Both the position numbers and the translations under genes were made by a program. From Sipunculus nudus (Eukaryota; Annelida; Sipuncula; Golfingiida; Sipunculidae), in NCBI GenBank assembly GCA_026874595.1, contig CM049311.1, forward strand, positions 36,063,176-36,127,175: DNA of 64,000 bases, read 5' to 3'. This document shows, one piece after another, positions 36,930-48,420 of the stretch; position 1 is the first letter of the stretch; each line of letters begins with the position of its first letter. The notes under the pieces are model-generated. The model saw nothing but the letters and a program-made list of their open reading frames with translations. It had not been told where the DNA came from and did no database searches.

Positions 36930-37018
36930 CATCTTACATGCGGAGTCAAACGTCATTTTCTGCATCTCACATTTGATAATTTAATCGTTGCCTGTTTTTG
37001 TTTTTTTGTTTTTTTCAG

Positions 37019-37174
37019 CGTAGGCTTTCATTTTTGTTTGCTGGCATTTGCTATCCATTTAAAACTATACAAAAGATAAGGAAAGAAGGCCTTGAAAAAA
37101 GATGTAAAAGTCAATTAAACCTTTCAGTGGATCCGATTATAGATATGAATTTAGAATCATTGCGTTGTCTCTTG
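37019..37174 (+). CDS. Candidate internal exon, 52 codons, unknown protein
   Basis: A long T-rich tract ending TTTTTTTCAG at 37,018 is a strong splice acceptor. It is followed by 156 open bases (exactly 52 codons) and a GTAAAT donor starting at 37,175. The translation begins RRLSFLFAGICYPF and continues through a lysine-rich stretch to NLESLRCLL. Both ends would be phase 0. I recognise no domain and see no neighbouring exon that joins cleanly. A pseudo-exon or transposon fragment is equally possible. Confidence 0.25.
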
Positions 37175-38410
37175 GTAAATGCTTTTTCTATCATGGTTTT
37201 CCTCAAGAGATGGAATTCTTCCTGATGTGCTGTTTTTTTTTAATCTGAGTCAGGGGTTTTTCCGTTCTAAACATAACCTATGATTTAAAAATTTTGGGTC
37301 ATTTAAATTGTACACAAGCATTCTTAAATTGCTTGTAAAGGGCAAGTTTGCCACTGGCCCAAAGTTACCAGGGGTTTTCTAAAGAGGGTGGGGGGGGGGG
37401 GAGTTGGGTTGGCAAGGGATTAATATATGATAAGGGTGGGGGTGGCTATAGGGATTAATATATGATAAGACCAGCAAAAAGTAAATAAAACAATAACGGA
37501 TAATGTATTTATATTATCGCAAACTTAACTATAACGGAACTTTGTAGAAAATAATAAATATTTTCAAGGTTTTCATGGGAGCAGCTGCCATGACCGATCT
37601 CTGGTTTCGGCCCTGAGTAGTGGATTTCAAACTTATGATTCAGACACGTTCATATAAAGTGATCGCGATTAGCCGCGTGACAATACAACTTCGTGGAGGA
37701 GTAATCACTGTAATCTAACCCGCTCATGGATGGCCTGGATTTAATAATTCGACAAAAAGTCATGTTTCTTATGATTATACAAGATTTTACTTTACATTGT
37801 CTTACAAACGGTGCAATCCTTACTCCATTTCTTATATCCCATTTAAGTTCAAATATAGCCTCCTGGCTTTCAAGGCAATCTATCAGATGTGTTCAAGGTA
37901 TATTTGTCACTATCTGCATTTAGCAAGTCATTTGGGAATATATTTTGCCAGTTTCAGCAACATGTTGCACAACATATTCCGTATGGTCGAAATGAAATAA
38001 AGATAAGTTATGAATTGTCTCTAGTGTAAGATGATCGATTATATTTGAGAAGAGTTGTCCTCACAACGAATTAGGGCAACTTTTTTAAGATGCAAGTTAG
38101 TTCTGGCTTTGACGAAAATTCTGTATTTTAATATCTCAAGACCTAACCATGATCATTGAAGAAACATTGTGTCTAGACCTAAGTTTCGTGGTCAAAAATA
38201 TATGAAACCAAAAATATTCCTCTGACACAACCAATCCCAATAGTATCAGTGGACCCGTACCATTACAGATCCTTAAAAACTTAGTGTATTGGTTCGGTAT
38301 GCAGTATACTGTGTACTGTGATCCCCTTTTCGTTCGTGACGGTATCAAAATCGAGAAAAAAGAGGAATTACCGCGAAAATAAAATCTTCGTGAATAAGAG
38401 GTCCCACCGT
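37175..38410. other. Unique sequence, no supported gene
   Basis: Contains a short near-repeat of GGGATTAATATATGATAAG (about 37,417 and 37,451) and a 13-G run near 37,390. A CGCGAAAATAAAATCTTCG segment near 38,360-38,410 resembles 26,490-26,540. Confidence 0.5.
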
Positions 38411-40348
38411 CAATTTAAGAGAAACAATTGAGTAATATTATTATGTACATTTCTGAGATATATTTACAGACAGGCCATCTGCAATATACACTTGTAAAAA
38501 GCAGAGCAAATCTGACATAAAGTATATCAATGATAGATTTTTTTAATACATATTACTGTTTAAAGTGTACCAGTATTTATGAAGACTTTGGTACAATAAA
38601 TTGCAATGTTTCCTTTAAAAATAAGTTTAAAATTTAATGAAAAAAATAGATATGGGTTTGCATATTTTCCCCATGATATGGGAGGCAATAGATAATTCTG
38701 AATCAATTAGAGGTCTAGGGTTATTTTTTATCCTGCAAATTTACTTGTATTCTAGACACCAAAATCAGTAAATAAATATATCACATATATTATCTATGTG
38801 TAAATACTATGATCGTGTCATATTAGGCAGATAAATCTTTCAGTATATATCATAAAATGCGAAAATCACTTAATTCCGTTTCAAATTAATATTAACAATA
38901 TTTAATATCAATAATCATGCACCTTCAAAGAATGTAACAGCCATAAATATACTAAAAAAATTGCCAGGAAAAACACATGATATAATTATTTGCAAACCAA
39001 GATATCAGAAATATTCCATATAAATATGTCATATAAAACAACTACAGAAGCTTTAAAAGTTGCTGATTAAAAACTATATTTAATCTTCAATACACAGTGT
39101 GTCAGGAAATACAACCAGGCCACTTTCTTAATCTCGCCTTGGCCAATGTTAAACTCACCTGGATAATAGCAGGCGAATTTTAAACTCGCCTGGATGACTC
39201 CAGGCGGTTTTTAAACTCGTCTAGGTGAGATTAAAATCCTTGCCTCGTGATTGTGATTGCAATCTCATCCAGGCGAGTTTAAAACTCGTCTAGACAAGAT
39301 CACAATCGCAATCTCACCTAGGTGACATCACAATTGCAATCTCGTTTAGGCGAATTTAAAATCCGCCTTGATTACAATCTCGGCTGTGAGATATATGCAT
39401 ATGTCACAGAAGAGATTGAAATCCAGGCGGATTAAAGTTGGCCTAGGCGAGAACTCAAATAGTGGTCTTATGGTATGTTCTGATATACTGGGCATTGTGG
39501 ATTACATATGAATGATGTTTTCAGTAATATTTAAAATAAGAAACTTAAAAAAATCCGATGGGTGTTTTATATGACATATTTATATATACGGAATATTTCT
39601 TATGTCTTGCTAGTTTTTTATTTGCCCCTTCTTATATGATGTATAGGTTAATAAAACTGGCAACTTTTTAAAATATTTTATTATGCTGTGGCATTCGGAG
39701 GAGGTATGTTATCCTTTACATAATGTGGTTTACTTTATTTTTAAATAAGATGCATGATTATTAATGTTGTTAATATTAATTTAAAATGGAATTAACTGAT
39801 ATAATTAACTGAAGTATTTTATGAAGACAAAAAAAAGAGACTGAATATTAAGAATTTGCCTCATATAGTTATGATAGAAATTTATAAAATCCTAACATAC
39901 AGAAAAGCAGTTATTTTTATATATAATTTCAGTATTTGAAAACAGTATTTACCACTGCCATTTAGCAAAATACATTATTTTGTCTCTAATGCATAAAAAG
40001 TTGCTTTATTAATTGTGCCCTAATGCAAACTAAATGCAGTAATAGAGCATATTATGATTTCTATTGAAACGATTCATCTGCCCAATATCACACCAGTGTC
40101 TAATTTTTTTTCATTTAATTTTAATTTAAAAGGAAAACATGACAGTAATGTTGTACCAGAGTGTCCATAATACTAATACATTTTAAACGGTAATACACAG
40201 TAACACAGTTTAAAACTGTATATAAACAATTTATCACTAATATACAAAATTTCATATTAGCCCTGCTTTTTACAATTACATATTACAGATGACCTGTCCC
40301 TTTTTAATATCTCAGAAATATTTCTTAATTGTTGCTCTTTAATTCTTA
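38411..40348. repeat. 1.9-kb imperfect palindrome
   Basis: The two halves are inverted copies. Reverse complements pair, from outside in: TTCTGAGATATATTTAC with AATATCTCAGAAATAT; GGCCATCTGCAATAT with ATATTACAGATGACC; AATCATGCACCTT with AAGATGCATGATT; and TATGTCATATAAAAC (near 39,025) with GTTTTATATGACATA (near 39,563). The arms are substantially diverged and unequal in places. No terminal duplication was identified, and no transposase is encoded. It is probably an old foldback transposon or inverted duplication. Confidence 0.72.
39110..39460. repeat. Cluster of CCAGGCGAG / CTCGCCTGG palindromic motifs
   Basis: At the centre of the large palindrome, variants of AGGCGAGTTTAAAACTCG and CTCACCTAGGTGA recur about ten times in both orientations, mixed with ATTGCAATCTC repeats. 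The motif is markedly GC-richer than its AT-rich surroundings. It would fold into multiple small hairpins. Confidence 0.75.
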
Positions 40349-40887
40349 TATAATTTTTTTTTGCAATATTATTGTTGATTTTTAACGGCAAAGACTACAC
40401 AGTTGGAAGAAAGCTAAAAAAAAAAATAAATAAAAAGTCAGAGTTATTACAGTTTTTGTAAAGTTGGGATAACAGTTAATAACTCGCTACTTTTAAATAA
40501 TGATTTATATTAACAAAATGAACGAATGTCCATACTTCTTGTTCAACTTGCCAGGCAAATTATTGTCACATCAAGTCAACTGTAAACACTTGGCATAACC
40601 CATGCCTTCAAGAGACCACTTAAGCATTGGACATTTACTCAATTATTTAATTTTAAGGAAATAATTTTAATGAGATATTTGCTGTAAATGACACAGAATA
40701 CACCAACGGTGCAAGTTATATACTCGTTAATGATACCAGTTCCAAAATTAATGTTTATTATTATATTAAAATATTTATGTAAAAATGTGTAATATCACTT
40801 ATGGACCTCATCAAATATTTAATTAAAGAGCTATAAGGTTATAAGACCCCAAACTTCCAGGTAATGTCTCAGTTTTGACATAATGTT

Positions 40888-40918
<31 letters not shown>

Positions 40919-41637
40919 TAAATAATAATGATAATAATCATAATTGTTTTTATTATCATCATCATCATTCAAATCATTTAAACAAACATGGTTTAAAGAA
41001 ACATTCCTGAAGCTCTCTTATCGCCTTGCACAACTTTAAATAAAATCAGAATTTTTGGTCTAAGAGGTTATAGGTTGAGTCGATTTTGCTTCAAGTGCAC
41101 TGGTGATTTTAGAGAAACTGCATGAGAATGGTGCACTAATTCTAAGAACACTTTACATCTAAAATGTAGATATTACTACGAATGCAAGATATATACGTTT
41201 TTATACTTTTTCATACCCTTTCCAGGGGTTAATACTTTTTTGTTCTTTTGCTTCTCCAGTCATCATCTTCAAGTGGTGATTTTAGGCTGTTTACATGAAC
41301 TTATTGAGCGCAGTAGACATACTTTGTCAATATTTCATAAAAATTGCAGTTTATTGCACTTATTTTTGTTGCTGTTGCATGCAAATGTTTGTCAAATCAC
41401 TGGATTTATGAAAATCATAGGGGTCCGGCCATAATTCGCCGCATTAACTGTAGATTTCATACCTGCAGCTTGTTCAGAAGTATCACATCCTGGAAAATTG
41501 TACAAATATTGCAAGATATGGCATTAATTTATGCTTTTTACATACTTTTCAATCAATTTCAAACCTGTTTGTTGTAAGATTTTATACTTTTGACATAAAA
41601 TCCGGGGTGGTAGCTCTGATAGTTTTATAGCTGACTG

Positions 41638-41668
<31 letters not shown>

Positions 41669-41864
41669 TATTATTATTATTATTATTATTATTAAGGCCT
41701 ACAGGGCTAATGCGAACCTGTGCAACGGGATATACACCAGGTATAATGCTTCAATGCTGGACCATTACTTTTCAAGTACATGTGTAACATGTATATGAAT
41801 AATGCAAGTACTAAACATTTTGAACAAGAAACAATTAAACAAACATTACTGCTGAAATTCTGGC
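40349..41864. other. Unique AT-rich sequence with microsatellites
   Basis: TA and AAT/ATC repeats at 40,889-40,970 and TA plus ATT at 41,637-41,694. The frames around 41,240-41,577 carry no recognisable domain. Confidence 0.55.
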
Positions 41865-42190
41865 ATGGGTGCACACAACACAAAAATGATTATAGCTGGC
41901 ACCACAAGTCTTGTTTACATCAAAGCTATCAGAGATATATACATATACTCAATTTCAGACTGATATCTCAAACACCTCCTGCGAAATAAGCAGGGACATA
42001 CACTGGGCAAAAATTATTGCAGATGGCGCCACCAGTCATGTACACGATAAAGCTATCCGATATGTATAAATATTCCCGATTTTAGGCTGATGTATTAAAT
42101 TCCTCCGTAGAACCAAGCAGGCGCATACACTTTTCAAAAGTCATCGTAGGTGGCGACACCTGTCGTGTGAACGAGAAAGCCATCAAAGAC
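41865..42190. repeat. Tandem repeat, about 125-bp period, three copies
   Basis: Copies begin near 41,868, 41,990 and 42,115. They share CATACACT, TGGCGCCACCAGTC-type and GAGAAAGCCATC-type blocks. They are diverged from one another (roughly a quarter of positions differ by eye). Confidence 0.65.
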
Positions 42191-42239
42191 GCATTGACAA
42201 GTCAAAATATCGATCCAATACATCAAACTTTTCTTGAGT

Positions 42240-42660
42240 TTAATACACTGGGCTGACCAGGGTTAGGTGAGAAAAAATGTTGCCCTGAGTGAACTGTGAC
42301 ATACTGCTGGCTGCACTGAGTGAACTCTTGACCTGTTGCATAATCTGACACAGTTGGCAGTCTGCCAAAATAGACCCAGGCTGAACTTTGGTGACAAATC
42401 TGATGCAGTGGGCAGTGGGCAGTCTGCCAAAGCTGTAAATAGAATGCAGCTACTGCACAGAGTGAACTGTTGACCTATACCTGGCTGCACTGAGTGAACT
42501 CTTGACCTATTACCTAATCTGATTCAGTTGGCAGTCTGCAAAAAAATGATAGATCCAGGCTGACCTTTGGCCTGTTGCCAAATCTGAAATATTCGGAGTC
42601 TGCAAGCTATTTATAGATACAGACACAATCTTGGCCTGTTGGTAAATCTGTTTACACATA
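42240..42660. repeat. Tandem repeat, about 174-bp period, CTGCACTGAGTGAACTCTTG units
   Basis: The phrase CTGCACTGAGTGAACTCTTG occurs at 42,311 and 42,485, each followed by a CAGTTGGCAGTCTGC block and an AGATCCAGGCTGA-type block. A partial unit lies between and further partial units follow. Confidence 0.72.
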
Positions 42661-43119
42661 CTGAAAGATGCTTTTTTAAGCTGATGCATTCATGACCCCT
42701 GTTCAAAAAAGGTCGATCGTGTGGCGCCACCAATACCTCAGTTTCAAATGTGACTCATGTGAACAAAATTTGCATAAAATTTGATGATGATAACTCCAGC
42801 CGTTTCTGATATTGTAATTAATTTTAGTATGCTTTTTTGGACAGATGACTAAGTTCAACTTCCTGTAACTCGGCCAAAAATCACTGAATGTGAACCATGC
42901 GAACAAACTTGAGAAAGATTGTTCCAGGATTTATTACTGTGAAATATAAGACGATTTGGCTGAACAGTTTCGGAGTAGAAGATTTTTTTAGCTTTTTCCC
43001 TATTAAATCTAAGACAATGCAATTAGCCAAAAAATAAGCAAAATTCGATAGGGTTTTTTAGATGATTAATTTTTTTGCATAAAATGTGGTGATGCTAGCT
43101 CCTGCCGTTTTTGAGACAG

Positions 43120-43190
43120 TATGGGTTAACGTACAGACGACGGACGACGCCACACCATCGCATAAGCTCACAGGTTCGCTAAAAAGATTT
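43120..43190. repeat. Dispersed repeat end with GACGGACGACG motif
   Basis: The segment GACGACGGACGACGCCACAC, followed by ATCGCATAAGCTCAC, resembles an end sequence I associate with molluscan dispersed repeats. It may be the right end of an element that includes the two tandem repeats upstream from about 41,865. The link is inference. Confidence 0.4.
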
Positions 43191-44391
43191 CCGTTACACA
43201 ATAAACTACTGATTGTTCAGACTACATTGTCGACCTCATCAGCTCCCATCCTAAACTATCTCATTCTGCAAAAGAAAATGGCGCCATTACTTATATAAAT
43301 GTTCCGTCAGAATGTCTTTCATTTGTTATCTTAAGCTTGTGTTCTCAAGATACTAAACCTTAAAAGGCCAGTTTTGCAGTCTGTGCGTTTACCCTTTGTT
43401 CTTATATGGGTTGATGTTAATGTTGTATACCAGCCGGATTTGCTTTATATGTGGTTTAGAGAGAGACACAGAAAGAGTGATGGTACACCCACGCAAGTAG
43501 AAGGTTGACTGTCCGCGTGACGTGGGTCACGATGTCCACCATCCAGCCAACGACGGACACCCGCCCCCAGGATGTTCGGGACGTGACCTCTGCGTATATG
43601 GTCGCTTTCTGCGGCCATAGTTTGTGTATTAAATCACAATTGTCCGTTATCTTTAGCTGCTTAATAAAGCACTTCTACATCCTAGCTTCATTGGCCGAAT
43701 ATCGTGTGAAAGCTTTGCCATATTTGGCTTTGATAGCAGTTTATCAGAATGTGTGTTCCTAGAAGTCGTTTTGGGTCATCATTTAACAAATATATTCGAC
43801 AACCGTCATTGCCTGTACGCTTTTTGCATTACGACACTTTCCCCTCCTGAATACAAGTTATACAACAATTGAGCAATGGACAATATAAAATCAATGGTGT
43901 TTTAAGTGGATTGTGATAAAAGCGCACAGACCACGCTTCCGGCGAAATCAATCCGAGAGAACATGGTTTGCATTGTCCTCCTATATAGCCCTATAGCGGT
44001 TGTCATGAAGCAGCAGAAAAAAACAACCGAAGCCCGTTGGGACAGATTGGTTATCATGCTATGTTTGGATAAAATTCATTCCTCCTTATATGCCGTTCAC
44101 ATTTGTGGATATCCATGCTATAGATATATATATAAAAAGTATATAATAGCATAAATAAAAATAAACTAAATTTAGATCTTGAGTTTGAGGGATCTGGGCA
44201 TCGATTGTCAAGAAGCAACGTAAAAGACAGGATTCTTATTCAAAATATTACTTATTCCGTGAAATCCTTGTCACGAAAACACTCATGATTATGTAACAAT
44301 TCTTGCCCAATATATCTGAGATTTTGACGTCCACAAACCCTGACCAGGAGTGTGCTGAAACACTGTTACCTAAAAAAAGATGTTTCGTTGG
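43191..44391. other. Unique sequence, nothing recognised
   Basis: A GC-richer stretch at 43,500-43,620 has an open frame without recognisable domains. No repeat was identified. Confidence 0.5.
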
Positions 44392-44653
44392 GTGTGATCA
44401 TATATGCGCAGGTAAAAAGATCACGTGTTGCAAAACGCCATTTGCAAAGCTGTGGCTTATCTGACTCCCCACCAGATGGCCTTGTTGATTCTGTTTGTGA
44501 TTATTTTGGCGGGCTCCCACATATTATAAACACGATATAAACAAAACAAGTAGCCTATGTCGGGTGATATCCACGTTTTCCGACCTTTTTATATAAACTC
44601 CAGGGGATTAATTTTAGTTAATAATGGTCAGATGGGTGATTGGGCCCCTTTAA
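44392..44653 (+). mobile_element. TTAA MITE, copy C, 5'-truncated
   Basis: Same orientation as copy A and matching its right half: GCAGGTAAAAAGATCACGTG, GTTGCAAAACGCCATTTGC, CCCACATATTATAAACAC, and the end ATTGGGCCCCTTTAA with TTAA at 44,650-44,653. The left part, including the other terminal repeat, is missing. Confidence 0.78.
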
Positions 44654-45507
44654 GAATTCATTATTTGAATCCCCATTATCTAAAATCAATCTAAAGTGGT
44701 TTATATTCATATTAGGCCCAATTAAGTATACATTAATTTAAACCTAGTGATCTTTCTAATGGTATACAATGGGGGCGGGGTGGGGGGGGGGGGGCGCATT
44801 ATCCTGTCAGTTAATATAACAACGCCAGATCAAGGTTACTTTGAAACCTCACTGTGCGACATCCTACTCACATGCAGGAGTTCAACTATGCTGTTAAGGG
44901 AGTGTGTTAGATTCATTTACCCACAATGCACTGCGGCTTCTAAATACACCAATGGCTTGGATATATATACAGTGAAGAGAGTGGATATAAGCCAATATTG
45001 ACAAGATAACTTAAGTAATATTTGGTAAGTATGCCTTTGTGCAGTGGCTCGTGAAGGACAGAATTTTATTTGTATCGTGCGCAAACGAGATACTCTCGCG
45101 TGCCAACGAGATACTATATCGCGTGTGCACGAGAATGAAAAAAAATTCTCTGTGCGTCTTATACGAGCCGCCGTAGTTTATTTTTTAATTGTGACAATGC
45201 TTCTTTTAAATTTTGACAATTGAGACAGATAGTCCCGGCGGTGCCACATTTTCTGACTTAAAGAGGTCTGCTTTGAGTAGGAACGTTCTCTGTTGGAAGG
45301 TTGATATCTCATATAATATACCATTCACTACCTTAGGTCACAGAATTCATTCACTGTATTTATATCCTCGGATTTTTTTACCAGTGTGTGTAGCATTTTG
45401 TTAGCATGACGCTCAAATGTATGAGATACGCAGCTCCTGTTTTCATTGTCCATTTTATTATTTGCAAGGAAAAGATAATGATAATTATTATTAATATATT
45501 ATATTTA

Positions 45508-45508
<1 letters not shown>
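44654..45508. other. Unique sequence with a G-rich run and a small palindromic motif
   Basis: A GGGGGCGGGG stretch followed by 12 G lies near 44,770-44,793. At 45,075-45,150 the phrase ACGAGATACT occurs twice between CGCG / GTGTGCACGAG blocks. Confidence 0.5.

Positions 45509-45560
<52 letters not shown>
45509..45560. repeat. AAT microsatellite
   Basis: About 17 AAT units. It yields a poly-asparagine frame (45,406-45,633) that is an artefact. Confidence 0.95.
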
Positions 45561-45561
<1 letters not shown>

Positions 45562-45992
45562 CAAATGTATTGCGCATCTCCATACTCTCAGGACTGTGAC
45601 AGCTACAGCAACGCTTTCATGGTCCTTGATTAAGCGGATGGCGTCTATATTTCAGGAATAATAAACAAGCCGGCAAGTGTTCGAGCCCAAACCACAACTG
45701 TCAATCAGATCCAACGAACCAAATTTGATCAACGGTTAACACGCTGTACACAAATACCAAGAGTTTTTATTTATTGGTTAGGTTCCCATGCCTTCCCGGC
45801 AATGCTAAACGTTTGATCGAAACATCGCACCGAACGTCTGCGTAGAAGAAGCTATAGTGTACGTACATTTGACCGGTGCCATTGCCTAGTTCATTATTCA
45901 TGAAATAGACGCCAGCACGGCTCGCTCAATCAAGGAATTGAATGTTTAGTTAACTGCCTAAGGCTTGCTAGTATGAAGAGCATATTGCGGAT

Positions 45993-46986
45993 CAGTGGCG
46001 GATCCAGGATTTTGCTCTACGGGGGGCACAAGGGTAAGAAAAAACTGTATCCCTAACTCTACTCCGCATCTGTATAATCGGAACTTCAATACCTCAAGCA
46101 AATGTTAACAAGGCAATGTGTTCAGTTGCCCATGTTCTAAATGATACCACTTGTTTAGCATTTTAGACACAACATTTTTGCACGATAGGGTCAAAATCTT
46201 GTCGGAAATCGCATCGTTTTCTCATATAAGCCTAAAAAATAATAGTAAAATAATATATACCTAGCTTTAGTATTCCACTGGGCCCAAAGATCGCTCAGGA
46301 TAAAATGCATATATATACTGGCTATATACTGGCTGACGCCTCTTCTCGATTTGTGTTGCAATGCCGATTAACGTTCAGATATACACCCGTTTATAAGGGT
46401 GATAAATTGAATGCTTAATATAAAATTCACAGTGTCGAATAAGTGTATTCAAACTTAATTTTATTAAACTCATCATATCAACTCGGGCCACACAGTTTAA
46501 GTTAAGTACATAACAAAAGTCATACAATTTACCGAAAAAAAAGTAATCATCAACATTTTGGTTTTGACATAAGTAGATGATTTCCTTAAACATTCAAAAA
46601 CTACTAAATTGAAGGAACTTGTTAAAGCTTGTTAACACCTATAAATTTACATGGGGTTTCTCCTCTCCCTTGTTAATCTTACAATATTAATGTTAAAAAA
46701 TGTAACAAACATCATTTAAATTACTTAACCTTCACGTAAAACACATAGCTCATATGCATATTTGACAAAAATAATGAACATTTAAGCAGCTTCCGTATTC
46801 AATGAGGCAGACTTACAGGGACTTTTTTTTATAAAAGTAATCTCTTATGACATTTATCGAAGCAATACTAGTAGAGTGAAAAGGGGCGTGTAAAATATGC
46901 TAGGCAGCACCAAATAAAATTGGAAATGTAAAGGGGGGGGGGGGGGGGGCACGTGCGCCCTGTGCCCCACTCTGTATCCGCCTATG
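45993..46986. mobile_element. 994-bp element with CAGTGGCGGATCC-type terminal inverted repeats
   Basis: The left end reads CAGTGGCGGATCCAGG followed by a GGGGGGCAC block. The right end, on the other strand, reads CATAGGCGGATACAGAG with a matching GGGGC / poly-C block (17-G run at 46,933-46,949 in plus orientation). The arrangement fits a degenerate non-autonomous DNA transposon. No convincing target duplication is seen and internal frames are unrecognised. Confidence 0.5.
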
Positions 46987-47573
46987 GATATGTATATAAA
47001 TATATAATGTGGCGGCGTATTGCGTTAAGTATTACGATATTTTCAACGTTTCAATCCATAATGAATGGTACCTTTTCTCTAAACTCGCTTAAAATGTATA
47101 CACTTCCATGCAAGTTAATATACAAACGACTATTTATCCAAAGATGATACGCATATTGTTTTGAAATAAATAATTCAATGCGGTCAGTAACACAAAAAAA
47201 TGAGCACTAATTAAAGATAACTGAACATCTTATAAATGATGGGTGACATCTTATAATTGAAGGGTGTCTCCACAAGTCCAACATTATAACAGTCTTTAAA
47301 TGTTGACTAATAACGATGATTGCAGGTTGTCTGTTAACCAGTTTGTACGTATACGAAGTCGTGTCATTGCTGTCCATGTAAGGTATAATATACATCGAAA
47401 ATCGGAAATGTGAACCTTCGACGCCTGAAGCCCCGGAGATCAGTGCCCTTAAAATAAATGATTTTCTCACCACTTGCGGTGTATAGAATATTCTTTATAA
47501 ACATTCTACCACTTAAATTATCATTTTCATCTCAACAATGCCTGCCCAATTTCGTGTATCATTGATTTTAGAA
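46987..47573. other. Unique sequence, nothing recognised
   Basis: AT-rich. The minus-strand frame at 47,207-47,473 has no recognisable feature. Confidence 0.5.
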
Positions 47574-47727
47574 ATGACAATCCATATGTAGTTGAACGCA
47601 TTACGTTGATTATAGCATTAACTGCCGTGCTACGATTATATATGACGAATCGTGCACATATATAATCGTAGCACGGCAGTTAATGCTATAATCAACGTAA
47701 TGCGGTCAATTACATATGGATTGTCAT
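47574..47727. repeat. Nearly perfect 154-bp inverted repeat (hairpin)
   Basis: Arms 47,574-47,644 and 47,657-47,727 (71 bp each) are reverse complements with only a few mismatches around the TAGTTGAACG / CGGTCAATTA stretch. The loop is 12 bp. The arm begins ATGACAATCCATATG and ends CGATTATATATG. It could be a small foldback MITE or, if transcribed, a hairpin RNA source. No protein is encoded. Confidence 0.92.
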
Positions 47728-48059
47728 TAGCAAAGAAATGAGGTTAAATATCATGAAGGAGTTATACATTTTGAAAGTATCTTTATACTGTCTTTATAGA
47801 GACTAAACTGAGTTTTCGCATGTAATGGTTGGGTGAAACACAATTCATACTTGAAATCTGCATTCTGAGGGATGCAAGCCTCCGCCTTATGAGGGCTTCT
47901 AGATTGTGGGATGCTCCCCAACCCCTATTTGCATTCATTTATTCGGCCCATATTCCCAGGTTCACTCGTTCCTATGTGCATGTACATTTGCGAATATTCT
48001 TTGATGATGTCCTGAATTCTGATCATCTTCCGGATCAACACCAAAATCTAATTTAATTT

Positions 48060-48420
48060 GCGTATGCGGTACGTAACTATGTATGCAGCTAAAAGCAACA
48101 TATGTGTTTACGGTACGTAAATGCAGCAAAAACTCTTATTCTTTATATGCGTATGCATGCAGAACGTATGCGGTACATTTGGATCGCTCACTGTAGCGAT
48201 TGAAAACGCATACGCATCACGGACGAGGGAATCTCAAACTTTGACATCAGTGGTTGGATCTCCAATCCTGCAGCACTTTATTGTATCACCAATTTTGCTG
48301 CACATCTACTGAATATACATACATATTAATGGAATGACAGGCGTCTGTTTTCTAGCTGCATATGCATACGCAACGCAAACGCATACATGCTGCATACGCA
48401 TGTATACGGAATTCCAGGTT
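48060..48420. repeat. CGTATGC-rich inverted-repeat element
   Basis: The left part (48,060-48,200) repeats GTATGCGGTACGTAA-type phrases, and the right part (48,355-48,410) carries GCATACGCAACGCAAACGC and GCTGCATACGCATG. These are inverted relatives of each other. It is probably a short non-autonomous transposon. Ends are not resolved. Confidence 0.5.

Noticed and set aside
35223-36976. Frames rich in alternating Tyr and Ile
   Set aside because: Direct translations of TA microsatellites.
43505-43762. 85-codon frame in a GC-richer stretch
   Set aside because: No domain or splice context. Its second half is AT-rich intergenic-like sequence.
45406-45633. Frame with a poly-asparagine tract
   Set aside because: Translation of an AAT microsatellite with arbitrary flanks.
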